From Podospora bellae-mahoneyi (Eukaryota; Ascomycota; Sordariomycetes; Sordariales; Podosporaceae), in the NCBI RefSeq assembly GCF_035222275.1, contig NC_085886.1, forward strand, positions 1,116,001 through 1,180,000: 64,000 nt of DNA. The letters run 5' to 3'. Shown one piece after another: positions 10,899 to 22,485 of the stretch. Position 1 is the first letter of the stretch. Each line of letters starts with the position of its first letter. Both the position numbers and the translations under genes were made by a program. The notes under the pieces were generated by a model. That model was not told the DNA's origin and did not search any database. It saw nothing but the letters and a program-made list of their open reading frames with translations.

Positions 10899-12350
10899 CT
10901 GCTTGTAAATCACCATTTGGTGGTGGGTTATCTTTTGTGCTTTTTGCAGTCTGGTCATTTCTTTTTGTTGCTTGGTTTGTGGCTGGGGTTGCGGTGAGTG
11001 TGGTTGGGGTTTGGACTGAGGGCTGGTATGGAACCGAAGGCTGTTGTGGACTGAGGTCTGTTGATGGAGGGCTGTTGACTGAGCCCTGTTAACTGAGCTC
11101 TGTTGGTTCACTATTGGTTGTTGTTGAGGTAGGTACAGGTATAGCTTGATCTTACTCTTCGAAGCCAGAAGTTTTCGCTAGAGGATCATTGGAACCCTTG
11201 TCATAGGTATTATGCAGAGTGAATCGTGAAGCCAACAGATGAAACAATACTCCAAAGCAGACTGTGGATAAAGACTTTTTATGGAAGGTGGTGTGTTAGT
11301 GTTGAAGTACCTATCTAGGTAGGTACCATGCAATCAGCCTCAACTGAGGTCTACTTGGAAATTGTCGACAAGATATTTCGCCATACCAGAAACTCGAAAC
11401 TACTTCACTTTCCTATTGTCACACTTGCATAGCTCTTCTGGCTTCCAGAGCCAAGTGGGAAGTCTTGAGAATACCCAAGGTAGAGGGGCCATCTTGGACC
11501 CTAAACTTCCGATGCGAACAATGATTCACAAGCCTCAAAGGTCACTGAGATGCATGGATACGCATATTGTCGCTGCCCCTTTTCTCCCCTTTTGATCGTT
11601 ACCGAGGCCTGGAAAGGGGCCCCCAAAGACAAACAATCTCTCTTCAGTAGCCTGAAAACCGCCCCCGGCCAAAAAAAACACCCCTTCAACAAGGCAGCAA
11701 TACCCCAGGTATTTTGCAATACGAGAAATTCATCCGTCCTTTTATTGTTGTATGAACAAACCGGGAATGATGGGTTTGCCCCCGATGTGCCAATACGGCG
11801 CAAGTAAAATGGCTACGTACCATCTCAACGCAGCTGCGTCGCGCTTAGGGCGGCCAACCGGGAAGGGGGTAAAGCTGGAGCGGGGGAGTCGGATGATTGT
11901 TGACTGTTTTTTTCTTTCATGCTTGAGGTAATGGTGAGTGCAACGCCGCAGTTTGGCTTTCAAGACGGGAAAAAGCGAGTGGGATGATGATGGTGTTGGT
12001 GTACGAATCTGCAGAGAGAGCTCTTCCTAAAGGTGTGAGAGAAGGAATGGATTAGGAGCGATGACCCGACACTCCGGACCTCCAGCCTGTTCTATCTAGA
12101 TCGAAAAGCACAAATTCCGGATTCTAGAAGCTGGTCCCAATTGCGCATCCTCCGAGTCCCGTCCCGTCTATTCTCACCCCCTCCCTAGGTCAAACTCCTT
12201 CAGCCTTCCCGGCTCGTTTCGCAACAACACTCTCAATAAGGCTCCATCTTCATCACGATCCATTCTCAGCCCTTGTTCAGCCCAAAGAAACATGAAACAT
12301 CCCGAACTCTATGGGTTAGGGTTTCCCTTTCTCCCTTCCTAACACTGCCA

Positions 12351-12382
12351 CCATCACCACCACCACCACCACCACCACCACC
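12351..12382. repeat. (ACC)n trinucleotide repeat
   Basis: A run of about ten CAC/ACC units in non-coding sequence, 30 nt downstream of a GGGTTAGGGTTT motif. Confidence 0.9.
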
Positions 12383-13463
12383 CTCATCTCCAAATTTCTG
12401 ACTCGCCCAAGTAGGTAAGCTTTCCAACAGTCACCCGCACATCCATCCCACCACCGGGCAGCCCGCATCTATGTCCCACGACATTCCAATTTTCCCATGC
12501 ATTTAATCTATGTTCCTCCAAAAAACCGAGCATGTGAAAGCGAACGCAAGAAAGATGTGGTACGTAATCCACCCAATCGAGCTCAGCCTCTCAGCCTGCA
12601 GACTGTTGTGCAAGGTAAAGTTGGTCAAGGCTCAGCCGCTTTGCTGAGGAGGGGAAAATGCCGTAGGCCGGCTGGGTTAAACGGGCGGGTGGGTGGTCCA
12701 CCCCCGGAAAAGGTTCGTTAATTACCTGGTGCCTCTGGGGAAAACCACCTAGACCCCTAGACACAGTCAACGGTGATACTGCAGGGTTGGGGGGAGGAGA
12801 CACAAGAGTGGTACGTACTGCATCGGGGTGCACAAGTTAGAACTTTGGAAGCTTACGAGAACACGGAGAGGGCAGGGGTTTACTTCCAGACTACCTAAAT
12901 GTGTGTGTGCTCTTCATGTTGATGCCTCTGAGGACTGGCCGAGCTGGGATAGGTAGGTTGCCACTACCGGTGCAGTTAGAGTAGGTAGGTATAACCTGGC
13001 CCTCAGATACGGCAAAACCCCCGATGCAAACCCGCGGCAGTGTCACTAGACGGCAGCTGTGCGGCGGAGGGAACTACGCCATCCCACGGGCCCGCGCCCC
13101 AGACGAACGGGCAGGGAACCATCTTACGGGATTTACCTGGTTCCAGGTGAATTCCATGGTTTACCTGGGGAGAGAGACTGTTATGTAAGTAGGATTAAGA
13201 TGGGTGTTATCTTTTGACTCTTGCACACCCCACACAGGCCCTTATGATGAGGACAAGACGGATGGATGAGTAAAATATGTCTCTCCACCCACAAATCTGA
13301 GACAATGTACTCACCCGGCCTGAGCTTGGAGGGGTTGCTCCCACTAGGTAGATATGCCTCTCCATAAGCTGAACCTATGTTAGACTGACAGGCAACTACC
13401 TAAGCCCACATCTGTCCATCAGCCCGTCCCGAAATCCCGAAACCATCCCCACGCAAACTACAC

Positions 13464-13490
13464 ACCAGGTAGGTATGCTACCTACCTGGT
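13464..13490. repeat. Perfect inverted repeat, 12-bp arms
   Basis: The left arm ACCAGGTAGGTA (13464-13475) and right arm TACCTACCTGGT (13479-13490) are exact reverse complements separated by TGC. It could be a hairpin-forming site or a dimeric protein-binding site; it is not followed by a T run and lies far from any gene. Confidence 0.9.
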
Positions 13491-16094
13491 ATTCCTCTCC
13501 ACTACACATACTACCAAACGAGCGCCACAACCAGTCCTCACTCTCTCACCCCCAACCTAACATCTTCACCCCCCGGTTCATATTTTTTCTTTCACCCCTT
13601 CATCCACGCTCGCGGGGCCCAATGCCCGACCACGTAGACCAGCCCGTTGACCATAACCCCTGGCCCTAAACCATGACCTCAAATAACCCCCCATCATACA
13701 AACTTCACCCTCTACACTACCTCAATTTGAGAGCCCCCCAAATACATGTGCCCCGAACAAAAAGTTCCCATCCTCACCCCCCCCCCCCCCCCCTCCCCTT
13801 CGGTCCCGGGCCGTGTCTTAGCCTCTTTGATATCCTGGCATCATCATGTCTTCGGTGTCTTTGTTGCCGTGTGTACACCTACAACCCAGCCCTTTGAGGC
13901 AGGTAGCACGAACGGTTACATCTGCTTTCATTACCAAGAAAGAAAAAATCTCACTTACATGCACACGTACAGACCTAATCGCGTCTACCGAGCCTTGCTG
14001 ACATGAGGACATGAGGACATGAAGAAATTAGCCACTGCGGAGTCTGCTGCAGAGTTGATGTAGGGTAATATACCTCAAACCTCACCAAGATCTCACCTGC
14101 TTTTTGGACATTCACCCTGCTTGCAACGTCATTTCTGTTGAATCAGAAACGTTACCTCGCGTCACTTTCTTTTCAGTGTGTGTTGACTATTCACAAAAAG
14201 ACCTCAACCACATGCAACAAAAGAGTCCAAAACAAAGGGAAAAAAAAAATTGGTTTGGAGCAAACGTTTTTCTCGTTTTTATTAACTACGACGTGTAGTA
14301 GAATCCTCGTAGTCTCAAGCTACTTGGGTTATAGAGCAGAGAGAGGGAAATTTCCCAGCCGCAAAAAAAAAAAAATAAAAAAAAAATCAGTTGCGGATTT
14401 CCCACGTATTCCCCTTCCAGCATCTCAAACCAGTGAGACGAACCCCCGTTCCTGCCCCCCATTCCCCACCTTCACCACCCTTTCTGACAGCCGAGGAGCG
14501 CGGTTATCGTCTTTTGACTGCGTTGTAAACCGGAAAACCATGACCTGAACTGCACCCATCACCATTCCCCTTCTGCCGGGAAATAAAACGTGCGCAACAG
14601 TAATCTCGTTCCAGTACCAACAGCCAAAAACAACACCCACTTTCCAAGTCAAGCTGTCAAGATTGGTGCGGAGAAAGGGGAAAGAGAGCCCCCCCAAGGC
14701 AGATAAAAGAAAAGAGAAAAAAAGACAAAAATTAAAAAAGACAAACCAGTTGCCTTTTTTATTTTGCCCTGTTCACAAAATCCAGACACCCCTCCCCCTT
14801 CCCCAAAACCAGCCCCCTACTCCCGTCCATTCCTCTTGTTCCATATCCGAGGCAAGCCTTCCTTGCCTCGGGCTCGACCCAGCCTCCTTGGAAACACTTC
14901 CTTGTCGACAACCAGTGTCCGCCCTTTTGCTCAAGAAAATCACATATCCCGTATGAGTATTTTCATGTCGCGCGCGCCAGGCTAGATGAATGTTATGTTT
15001 CCGCTGATTTTTGTTTTTTGGATATACACCTCCCAAACAACAATCCAGTGTTCTTTTTTTTTTTGCAGCGTTTCCGGCATCAAGCCGAAAAGTCGTTACC
15101 TCGTCGTCGTCGTCGTCGTAATCGTCGTCGCTCGGTCGTACGCAACGTCGCAAAAAAAAAAGAAAGAAAGCCGGTTCTTGTCGGGGATAAATATATCCAT
15201 CATTAAGAAAAAGAAATAGGCCGTAACATTAACATTCATCCATGAGACAAGGAATATTAAAATGTTTGGTATCCAAGGTGGTCGTGTGTTGTCGGGTGAG
15301 TGAAGAACGAACGTTAAGCGAGTGCTGGTTTTTTTGGCGGAAGGTCGAGTCGAGTGGTGCTGAATTTCGTCCCCCATATCCACCAAGTTTTTGAAAGGGA
15401 AAAAAAAGAGAGAAGAAAAGAAAAAGATCTTGAGCTCGGTCTGTGCCGAACTTGGGTTGTGGTGCATTGCTGCGGTCTCCTCTTTGATATTTGAATCACC
15501 GAAAAGAAAAAAAAAAGTTTCACACAATAAAAGAAAACAAGACCACCTGTATCTCATCCTTTCCAAAATATGCCGATAAATATGCAGATAAAAACTCAAA
15601 TATCCAGCCCCAGGACCCAGCCATGTAAGGTTTGATGTTGTGTGCATGCGATACAAAAGCCAAACAGAAGAAAAAGGCTTACAACCGAGCTCGCAGTTGA
15701 AGCAGTGGTATCCAAAATAGATAAAAAAAAAAAAAAAAAAGACCAAAAAAACGCTCGCTGTAAACAAAAGAAACACACACACACAGAAAAAAAAGAAGAA
15801 GAAAAAACCCCGTCCAAATATATATGCGCCGAAAAGGGTATGTCGACGATTTGTTCCCAGGAAGCTCCGAACCCATGCAAAAGGTGATGAAAGAAACGCC
15901 CCGATATGCCTTTGATGCTTGCGAACAATAAAGTGTGGTGGTGACAGGGGAAACTCTGTTGTTGCGCTTTGATGCCAAACCCTCCTGAAATCGCGACTAT
16001 CGGTCGTGGCCGATGGGCGCGTTGGTTGGCGCGCTTACAACGAGGCTGTCGTCACGACTGGATAGCTAGCGGCCGATACAGGTGGCGATGGTTG

Positions 16095-17129
16095 TCACAT
16101 TGTCGTCGCATAGTCCTGGTACCGACTGTCCCAACCAAACGAGTTGTAGCCAACCGTCACACCGCACTGAGGAGCAAGCATGCTGGGCAGTGGGAGGTGG
16201 GGGATGGGCGACGAGACCAACTGCGAGCCGTAGAACAGACCAGCTGTGGTGTACGGCTGGCTGTAGGCAAGAGGAGGCGATGGCGTGTAGGACTCGCTGA
16301 TGCCAATCGTGGCCCACATGGTAGGGCTGGTCGAGTCGGGCGGAGTCGAAGCTACACTCGGGCTCGAAGGCAGGATCTTCCAGGAATCGACGGGGGCTGG
16401 CATTGTGGTCGGGGTGGGCGCCTGGGACCAGATGTTCGCACCTGCAGGCGAGCTGGGCAGGAGCGGTGGCTGACGGACGACATCGACGATCCTGGGCGGC
16501 GGCGGAAGCAGAGGCTTGACCAGGTTCATGACGGCATTCTTCACCTCTTCACTCTTCCCACTGAGCAGCTCTCCAGCACCATCCTCCTCGAGCCCCTCGA
16601 GTGCCGACACATGTGTCCGGAAGACAAACTTGTTGATGGCCTGGATGAAGTCCTCGTGAAGCTTCTTGCACTGTGTTTCCTTCTCGGACCAGTCGTAGGT
16701 GTTGGCCTTTGCATTGACACAGTGGATGTCCTTGTGGTACTCAATCAGGGACTCGATGGTGTCCGGCGTCAGCTTGTACGCAACCTCGTTTCTCAATACC
16801 ATGTCGACGTGCACAATGTAGGCCTCGAGGTGGATGAGCTGGTAGTTGAAGATGGCCTCAATCAGCGGGTTGGAGTCTTTCCTGAGCTCCGACTCGGGGG
16901 CCTTGGGCAGCATCAGCGAAGCCAGGGTCCAGATGGCATTTGGCGACGACAGGGTCTCGGTCAGACATCTTTGGTGCTGAGGTACACTGTTGAGTGGGCG
17001 CTTGATCCTGTTGATGCGCTTGAGTGTTTGCGTGAGCCACGGCTCTACCTTGGATCCGAGGACCACGTTGACGGAGGAAGCACGGGGAGCAAAGGCAGCT
17101 GCCGAAGCCGGGAGTAGTTGTGGTGGCAT
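16095..17129 (-). CDS. Uncharacterised 344-aa protein, helical N-half and Pro/Ser/Thr-rich C-half
   Basis: Single exon. Residues about 20-200 contain no long disorder and look helical (for example PWLTQTLKRINRIKRPL and IFNYQLIHLEAYIVHVDMVL), whereas residues about 200-344 are rich in Pro, Ser and Thr with several SPT/SPP dipeptides and end in aromatic residues (GYNSFGWDSRYQDY). No transmembrane segment, signal peptide or catalytic motif is visible. I do not recognise the family. The coding status is supported by length, composition and the lack of stops over 1 kb in a region where other frames are broken by shorter ORFs. It stands alone between two 5-kb gene-poor stretches, an arrangement often seen for regulatory genes, but that is speculation. 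Confidence 0.75.
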   Translation of the reverse strand: MPPQLLPASAAAFAPRASSVNVVLGSKVEPWLTQTLKRINRIKRPLNSVPQHQRCLTETLSSPNAIWTLASLMLPKAPESELRKDSNPLIEAIFNYQLIHLEAYIVHVDMVLRNEVAYKLTPDTIESLIEYHKDIHCVNAKANTYDWSEKETQCKKLHEDFIQAINKFVFRTHVSALEGLEEDGAGELLSGKSEEVKNAVMNLVKPLLPPPPRIVDVVRQPPLLPSSPAGANIWSQAPTPTTMPAPVDSWKILPSSPSVASTPPDSTSPTMWATIGISESYTPSPPLAYSQPYTTAGLFYGSQLVSSPIPHLPLPSMLAPQCGVTVGYNSFGWDSRYQDYATTM

Positions 17130-20100
17130 GGTTTGAGTGTACTTTGGTGTGCGTCCTGGTTGAGTGAGTACAAAGGGTGGAGCAGGGCAAGGGCTTGGGA
17201 CGGGGAACTAAGAGGGCGAGGGAAACGAATAGTAAATAAGAAACGAGGTGAGAAAGGTGACGGAGCGGGCGGTCCCAAGACAAGGGATTAGCATGCACGC
17301 CAGCAACCGCAAATGAGAAGAAGAGAAGGGTGGACGAAGTCTCGTGAGGGGGAAGAAGGAGGGTGAGAATCTCGTATAGTCCGGGTGCGAGGGCCCGTCG
17401 TTATAAGAGATCAAGTCCCGAAATGGGTACCTACCGACGAGGTCCCTGGTGTGTGTGTGTGTGGGGGGGTAAGGAGAGGGGGCGTGGCCGAGGACATGCA
17501 GGTCGATGGAGAGGGGACGACAGCGCCGATGGCCAGATGGGGCCAGGCGAGCGGACGGGACTGGGACCCGCCTGCAGCTTCACAGCAGCGCCCTCACCTC
17601 GACTGCTGTCTGCCCACTGTCCTCGTCGTCGGTGGAGGAGCAGCATCTGCGGGCAAACAGATCATCAGTGGTAGCCTGGGCTGACTGGGCCTGGAGGAAG
17701 AACGGGGTGAGGTTGACGGGTTTGCCGCGGCTTCGCGTCAGCGTCGTCTTTACTGAGGGCAAGTACCTCCTCATACTACCACTGCTGCCGCATTCCCGGA
17801 CGCTACAGACGATATCAGACCCTTGACACTTATAAGTCGAGATAAAATGACCATCTTGGGACGATCTCCAAAGTACCTTTTGTTTCGTACCACCCCAAGG
17901 TTTCATGGCGCTCTTCTCAGAGCATATGCAGCGTGGCACAAGAATACTTGATCCGATCCCAGCCGCTTGACTGGTGACAGGATAGGATAGGCACGTTTGA
18001 TGGAAGACGGGAGACGGAAGAGATGGGACAGCAGCCACACCTGGGGTTTGCGCGGCCCATCGCCATCTGCTCTCTCTCCCTCTTAGGCCCAAGGTGAAAG
18101 AAGAGAGGAAAGAAAAGGGAAGAAAGTCCGTGGGCTATGCTGCCACTTGCATATGCGCAATGGCCATCGAGAGCGAATGGCTGGTCCGGCTTGTGGTCGG
18201 TCGCATGCGACCGGAGCTGAAAGCTGCAGATGTGGACGGTGCAAGCTTACAGCTACACTACGAACAGCGCCACATCTGGAGTAGTGTTACAAAGCACCGT
18301 ACCGTAATTACACGGCTGTAAGTCTGAACGTCCGCCAAGAGAAAAGGTCGCCAGACTAACACCCTGCTGAAGACTCCTCCTGGCTGGCGTGGTTGGCAGC
18401 AAGCTGTTCAGACTCTCTCATGACAGGCCTCTTGACAACAAGTCAAATCATGCAGCGAAATGACTCCTTTTTCGTGTTTCGCTAGTCGATGAGTAAATGA
18501 CGCGTCCCGCAGCAAGAAGAGCGCGTATCACAGCTCCCGGCCGATCGTAGGACTTTTTTTTTCTCATGGGGATTTTTAGTTGCATGAGCCGTGAGGAGTC
18601 ATATCGATATCCGCCACCGCCCAGAATCTATATGAGTGGCCCGTCGAGATCCCACCAGAAACGGAACTGGTAACTCGGGTAAACAGTGAGGCGTCAACTG
18701 AATACCTTGTGTGAATGGCTCCAGGACTTTCAGATAACGTCCGTGGTCGGGGTAGCCAAGTCTGCAGCCACCTCTTGTTCTGTAAAAGAGCGTCGTTTCT
18801 GACTTGTGACTTGTGAGTTGTGATATTGACAGAATGACCGTCACTCCAAGGTACCATCCGCTCCCTTAGTAGCGACACCGGCGTCCTGAGAAAGATAAAC
18901 TGCCATGCAACTGCATGGTCTAGATTAAACACTGTTCGTGTTGCCGCTGAATGGACAGACGGTCGCTTGAAAAGGCCGGTGCCGTTTGTGATGGGCCACT
19001 TCTTCAGTCATGCATGAAGCTCGCTTGGTGAGGCCTCAAGAGCCATATTGTGCGGTCCATCACGCACACCATCTGGGTCTTGATGGCTTGGGATGGGGTT
19101 CCCCCTCCTTGCAAGCCGCCAAAAAACGTTCGAGAAGAAAGCAGCCGGAGCATGTTGGCGGCGGGGAAGAGACAAAGGCGTCATTTGCCATGGCGAGATT
19201 GTCTAAATTTCAAGCCATCGTCGTGATCACAAGATAGACCTCAATCTTCCCTTTGCCCAGTGATATGAAGCGGTGCCATAGCCCGAAATCATGATGAGAT
19301 GACAGAGACGGCGTAGCCATGTTGAAGGCTGCCCTGGAACCAAGGCTCCAACCCCATGACTGCATATCGGTAAGATTAGGAGTCCTTCCGCAGTACACGC
19401 AAGAAGCGAAGGCCGAAAGCGAAAAAGATATCAACATCAGCTTGGCCACAAGGAAACATGAAACACACAAGCGCGCTGCTGGAGGCGTTCTTCTCTTGTC
19501 TCAACTCCCTCAGTGGCTGACTGTCTGCCCATCAATAAAAGATCCCGCCCACCCCTCCCGAACATGCCGGTCTTGTTGCTGGAAATCTTGCTCGACGCCA
19601 CACGTTCGACTTTCTTGGGCCCAGCACTCGACGAGTATGTCCCGATCTGGGCATGCCGCAGGAGGAGGATGGGACCCAGCCAGCCGGCTACACGTCCTGC
19701 GATGGCGATATTCGACACCGACTGGTCCCTTTGTCGAATTGTGCGGCCAGGGGTGGGTTCCGGAAGGAGATGTTCGAGTTGCAACATGCCACTAGCATCC
19801 CACTGGCACCCCCAAACGGGCAATATAGAGTGCAGGAGAGGGGGAAGCATCGCCAGTGAATGCCAGCCTCTCGTCAGTCCCGTGTCATGGATGACAAGAG
19901 CAGGCATGGCATGGCAGACCATGCTAGCGCAGAAGGTGAGCAAAAAGGTGTGTAAGTTGGGATCCCTGCTATTGAGCTTCATTGGCTGCCGGCCTGACGC
20001 CCTCCTCCGGCCGCCATCTTGGAGAAAGACCGAGGATACGGCAGGCGATTGGGTGAAAAACTCGAAACGAGGGCAAAAAGGGTGGTGCCGCTTTGCGACG

Positions 20101-22485
20101 TTACTGCAGACCTGGGGCGGCCTAGAACCACCTACCTGACATCCAGCCTGTCAGATTAGAAGTGAGCGCGAGGCTGCTGTAGAACCGGCATCTGTTCCTG
20201 TCTGGGGTGTCAAATCTCCGTATACTTGGTTATGATAATCATGGTGGAAATGATGACGATGCTGATATTGATGCTTGGTGTTGATGCTGCTGGAAGCTGA
20301 ACGTGGAGCTAGCTGCTGCTGTGAGGGCGAGGTGAAGTCTGTGAGAGAATGCCCAGACCTGCCCAGCTGAATTACGAATACATGGAGAGGGGTTTGTGCG
20401 TATCCAAACTTGGAAGCACGGTGGGTCTGCAGCCCTTTCTCTCTGCAGCCCCACTGTTTTCAACAACGCAACTACACTTATACACACTGTCACTACAAAT
20501 TGTGGCTTGGCTCATGTGGCTTGCGTACTCTTTCCTCTCTTGTGTGACGGGAGGTGAGGCAACAAGTGCCGTCTCTTGCCGCGCAGCAGCGCACACTCGT
20601 GACTGACAGTCACTTGACTTCGGCCGGGCTTCCTTCTTCAGGCCAGTGTCCCGTGATCGCAAATATTCCTGGATCTCTGTGAACCTCCTGTTTCGGCCAA
20701 ACACGCCCACTGCCCACTGCCCACTGGCAGATCGTCTCTTGCTCGCGACCGCAGTGCGGATCCCCAATGGCTTCAGCTTGATAACGCCTGACTCTGGACT
20801 CCCTAGTTTTACTCTGCGTGGGGTATCACGACCCAATGATGCCCCAGCGGGTATCGAGAAACAAAGACAATTCGACGCAAGGGACTTTCAAGAAAGGAGA
20901 AAGGTCACAAAGCTTGGAAACCGGGTTCGGGAATGGGACAACCCCGCTGGCGAGGGCGAGGAAGAGGAAGGCGAGTTTACCGCAAAAAAAAAAACATTCT
21001 TCCCTGTTTTTCGCCGTGATCTTTCGCCGTGATCTTTCGCCGTGATCCTTCGCCGTCTTCACCGCTAGAAGACCGGTTTATCGCCTCAAACCCAAGTCCC
21101 TTGTGATCATGACTCCCCGACTTGAAATTTCTCAATAAGGAATCCCCCATCAACGGGGGGTTGACGGATATTGGATATTGGCCCCTCCTTGTCTTGTCCG
21201 TCTCCCGTCTCCCGTCGTGCCGGGTGTGCCTTGGCACCGTTGACGTCACTCTTCTGGCTTGTCAAGATCAAGCTTGTCAGGGGTCTGTCAAAGTCAACAT
21301 CAACGTCAAAACCGACCTGTATTACAACACACGCCCAGCGATCTGCTAACAAGCCTCACCCCGGCCTGCCCGCCTGATGCCCAACGTTTTTTTTTCTTCA
21401 ATTCAAAGCCAGGGCAACTGAGGCGAAGCCGACCTTGAAAAAGGTGAAATGTGGGGCCGCCCCGTTACCCTCGGAGGCAGCCGACTCAGCCGACTGACCG
21501 ATCGACTGCCGAACAACCCTCACCTTAACGTGGCCGCCACGTACACCCGGCAACTCTAACGCCACATCTGAAGAGATCCGAGAAAAGGGTGTCATTCATC
21601 ATTCAAGCGAGAGATAAAAAATCATCTATTTTCAGCTGGCTCAGGGTAGCGCAAGGGAAAACTTCAAGGATTGCCTCTCCCTCTTTTTTCAAAGTTACGC
21701 AACCCCTGAATGTGGGGAAGCCTAGCTAGCTACGCTTACACCCGAGGGTTAGGGTCGGGGATAAGGGCTCCCTCGAGCGCCCTCTCAAATGGTCACCGAT
21801 CAGAGATCGCTTTGGTCAGCAGGTGCAAGGCCTCGTCACTGCAGCCAACTCACATGTAGGCCCAGCCAACGACTTCCAACCTACCTACATGACCAGCCGA
21901 TCAAGGGAGTTTATGCATACAGCATGCAAACACGGAGAGGAGGACCTGTCGGTATACCCGGAAGCAAAGGCAGATTTTTTGGGAATGCTGTCTCGGCAGT
22001 TGTACCTAGACCGGTCTGCCTTATGCTGGTGGTGGTGGTCAGCACCTTGGTTGGGACAGCCCCACATTCACTGCCTGTTAGCGTACCGACGCAAGGGAAA
22101 GGGGGCTCAGCCCAGCGGTTCAGTACTGGCACTCTTTGAAGCCGAGGCCGGTGAGATAGGCGGTGGGTTGGGTTACTCGATCTTGTATTGACTTTTGGAA
22201 TGTTGCTTCTTTGAAGATGAAAGTGTGCTCGTGACAGCTGGGAATGTACAGCCACGATACACGATTCCTAAAATATATTTTATTTTCCATCTTTCTACTC
22301 AAAGACATATACCATCCGTAAAGGCCTAAACTCACCGTCGAACTGCTGTGGTCATATTGTGGCCGCTGAATAGCCCAACACCAAACCAGATAATGTAAAC
22401 AAAAACCAAACAGAATATCCACACACATCCCAACTTCACCCGCCCAAATCCCATGTAATAATCCTTCCCTCCGCACCTTCCCCCT
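17130..22485. other. 5.4-kb gene-poor region
   Basis: I find no supported gene. The longest open frames (up to about 200 codons near 19513-20139) have no recognisable protein features or splice context. A 13-bp tandem repeat lies at 21011-21059, a telomere-like GGGTTAGGGT at about 21746-21755, and TACCTACA motifs near 21885. The part next to 17130 is promoter of the 344-aa gene; 22200-22485 is probably 3' UTR of the next minus-strand gene. Confidence 0.5.
21011..21059. repeat. 13-bp tandem repeat, about 3.5 copies
   Basis: The unit TCGCCGTGATCTT occurs at 21011, 21024 and 21037 (last base changes) and a partial fourth copy follows. It is non-coding and lies just after an A9-10 run. Confidence 0.9.

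Larger units (their letters stand above)
10899..16094. other. 5.2-kb gene-poor region
   Basis: No exon chain, signal or family motif found on either strand. Contents: repeated TAGGTAGG/CCTACC motifs (11120, 11318, 12952, 12980, 13470, 13482), a telomere-like GGGTTAGGGTTT at 12312-12323, an ACC microsatellite at 12351-12382, poly-C at 13779-13792, a near-perfect inverted repeat at 13464-13490, and many A/T runs from 14230 to 15830. The last 1 kb is likely 3' UTR of the minus-strand gene that follows. Confidence 0.5.

Noticed and set aside
15969-17117. 382-codon plus-strand frame
   Set aside because: Overlaps the 344-aa minus-strand gene and has Arg/Gly-rich shadow composition.
17580-18092. 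170-codon minus-strand open frame
   Set aside because: Lies in promoter DNA and resembles no protein family.
19513-20139. 208-codon open frame
   Set aside because: No domain, signal or splice context; composition like its neighbourhood.
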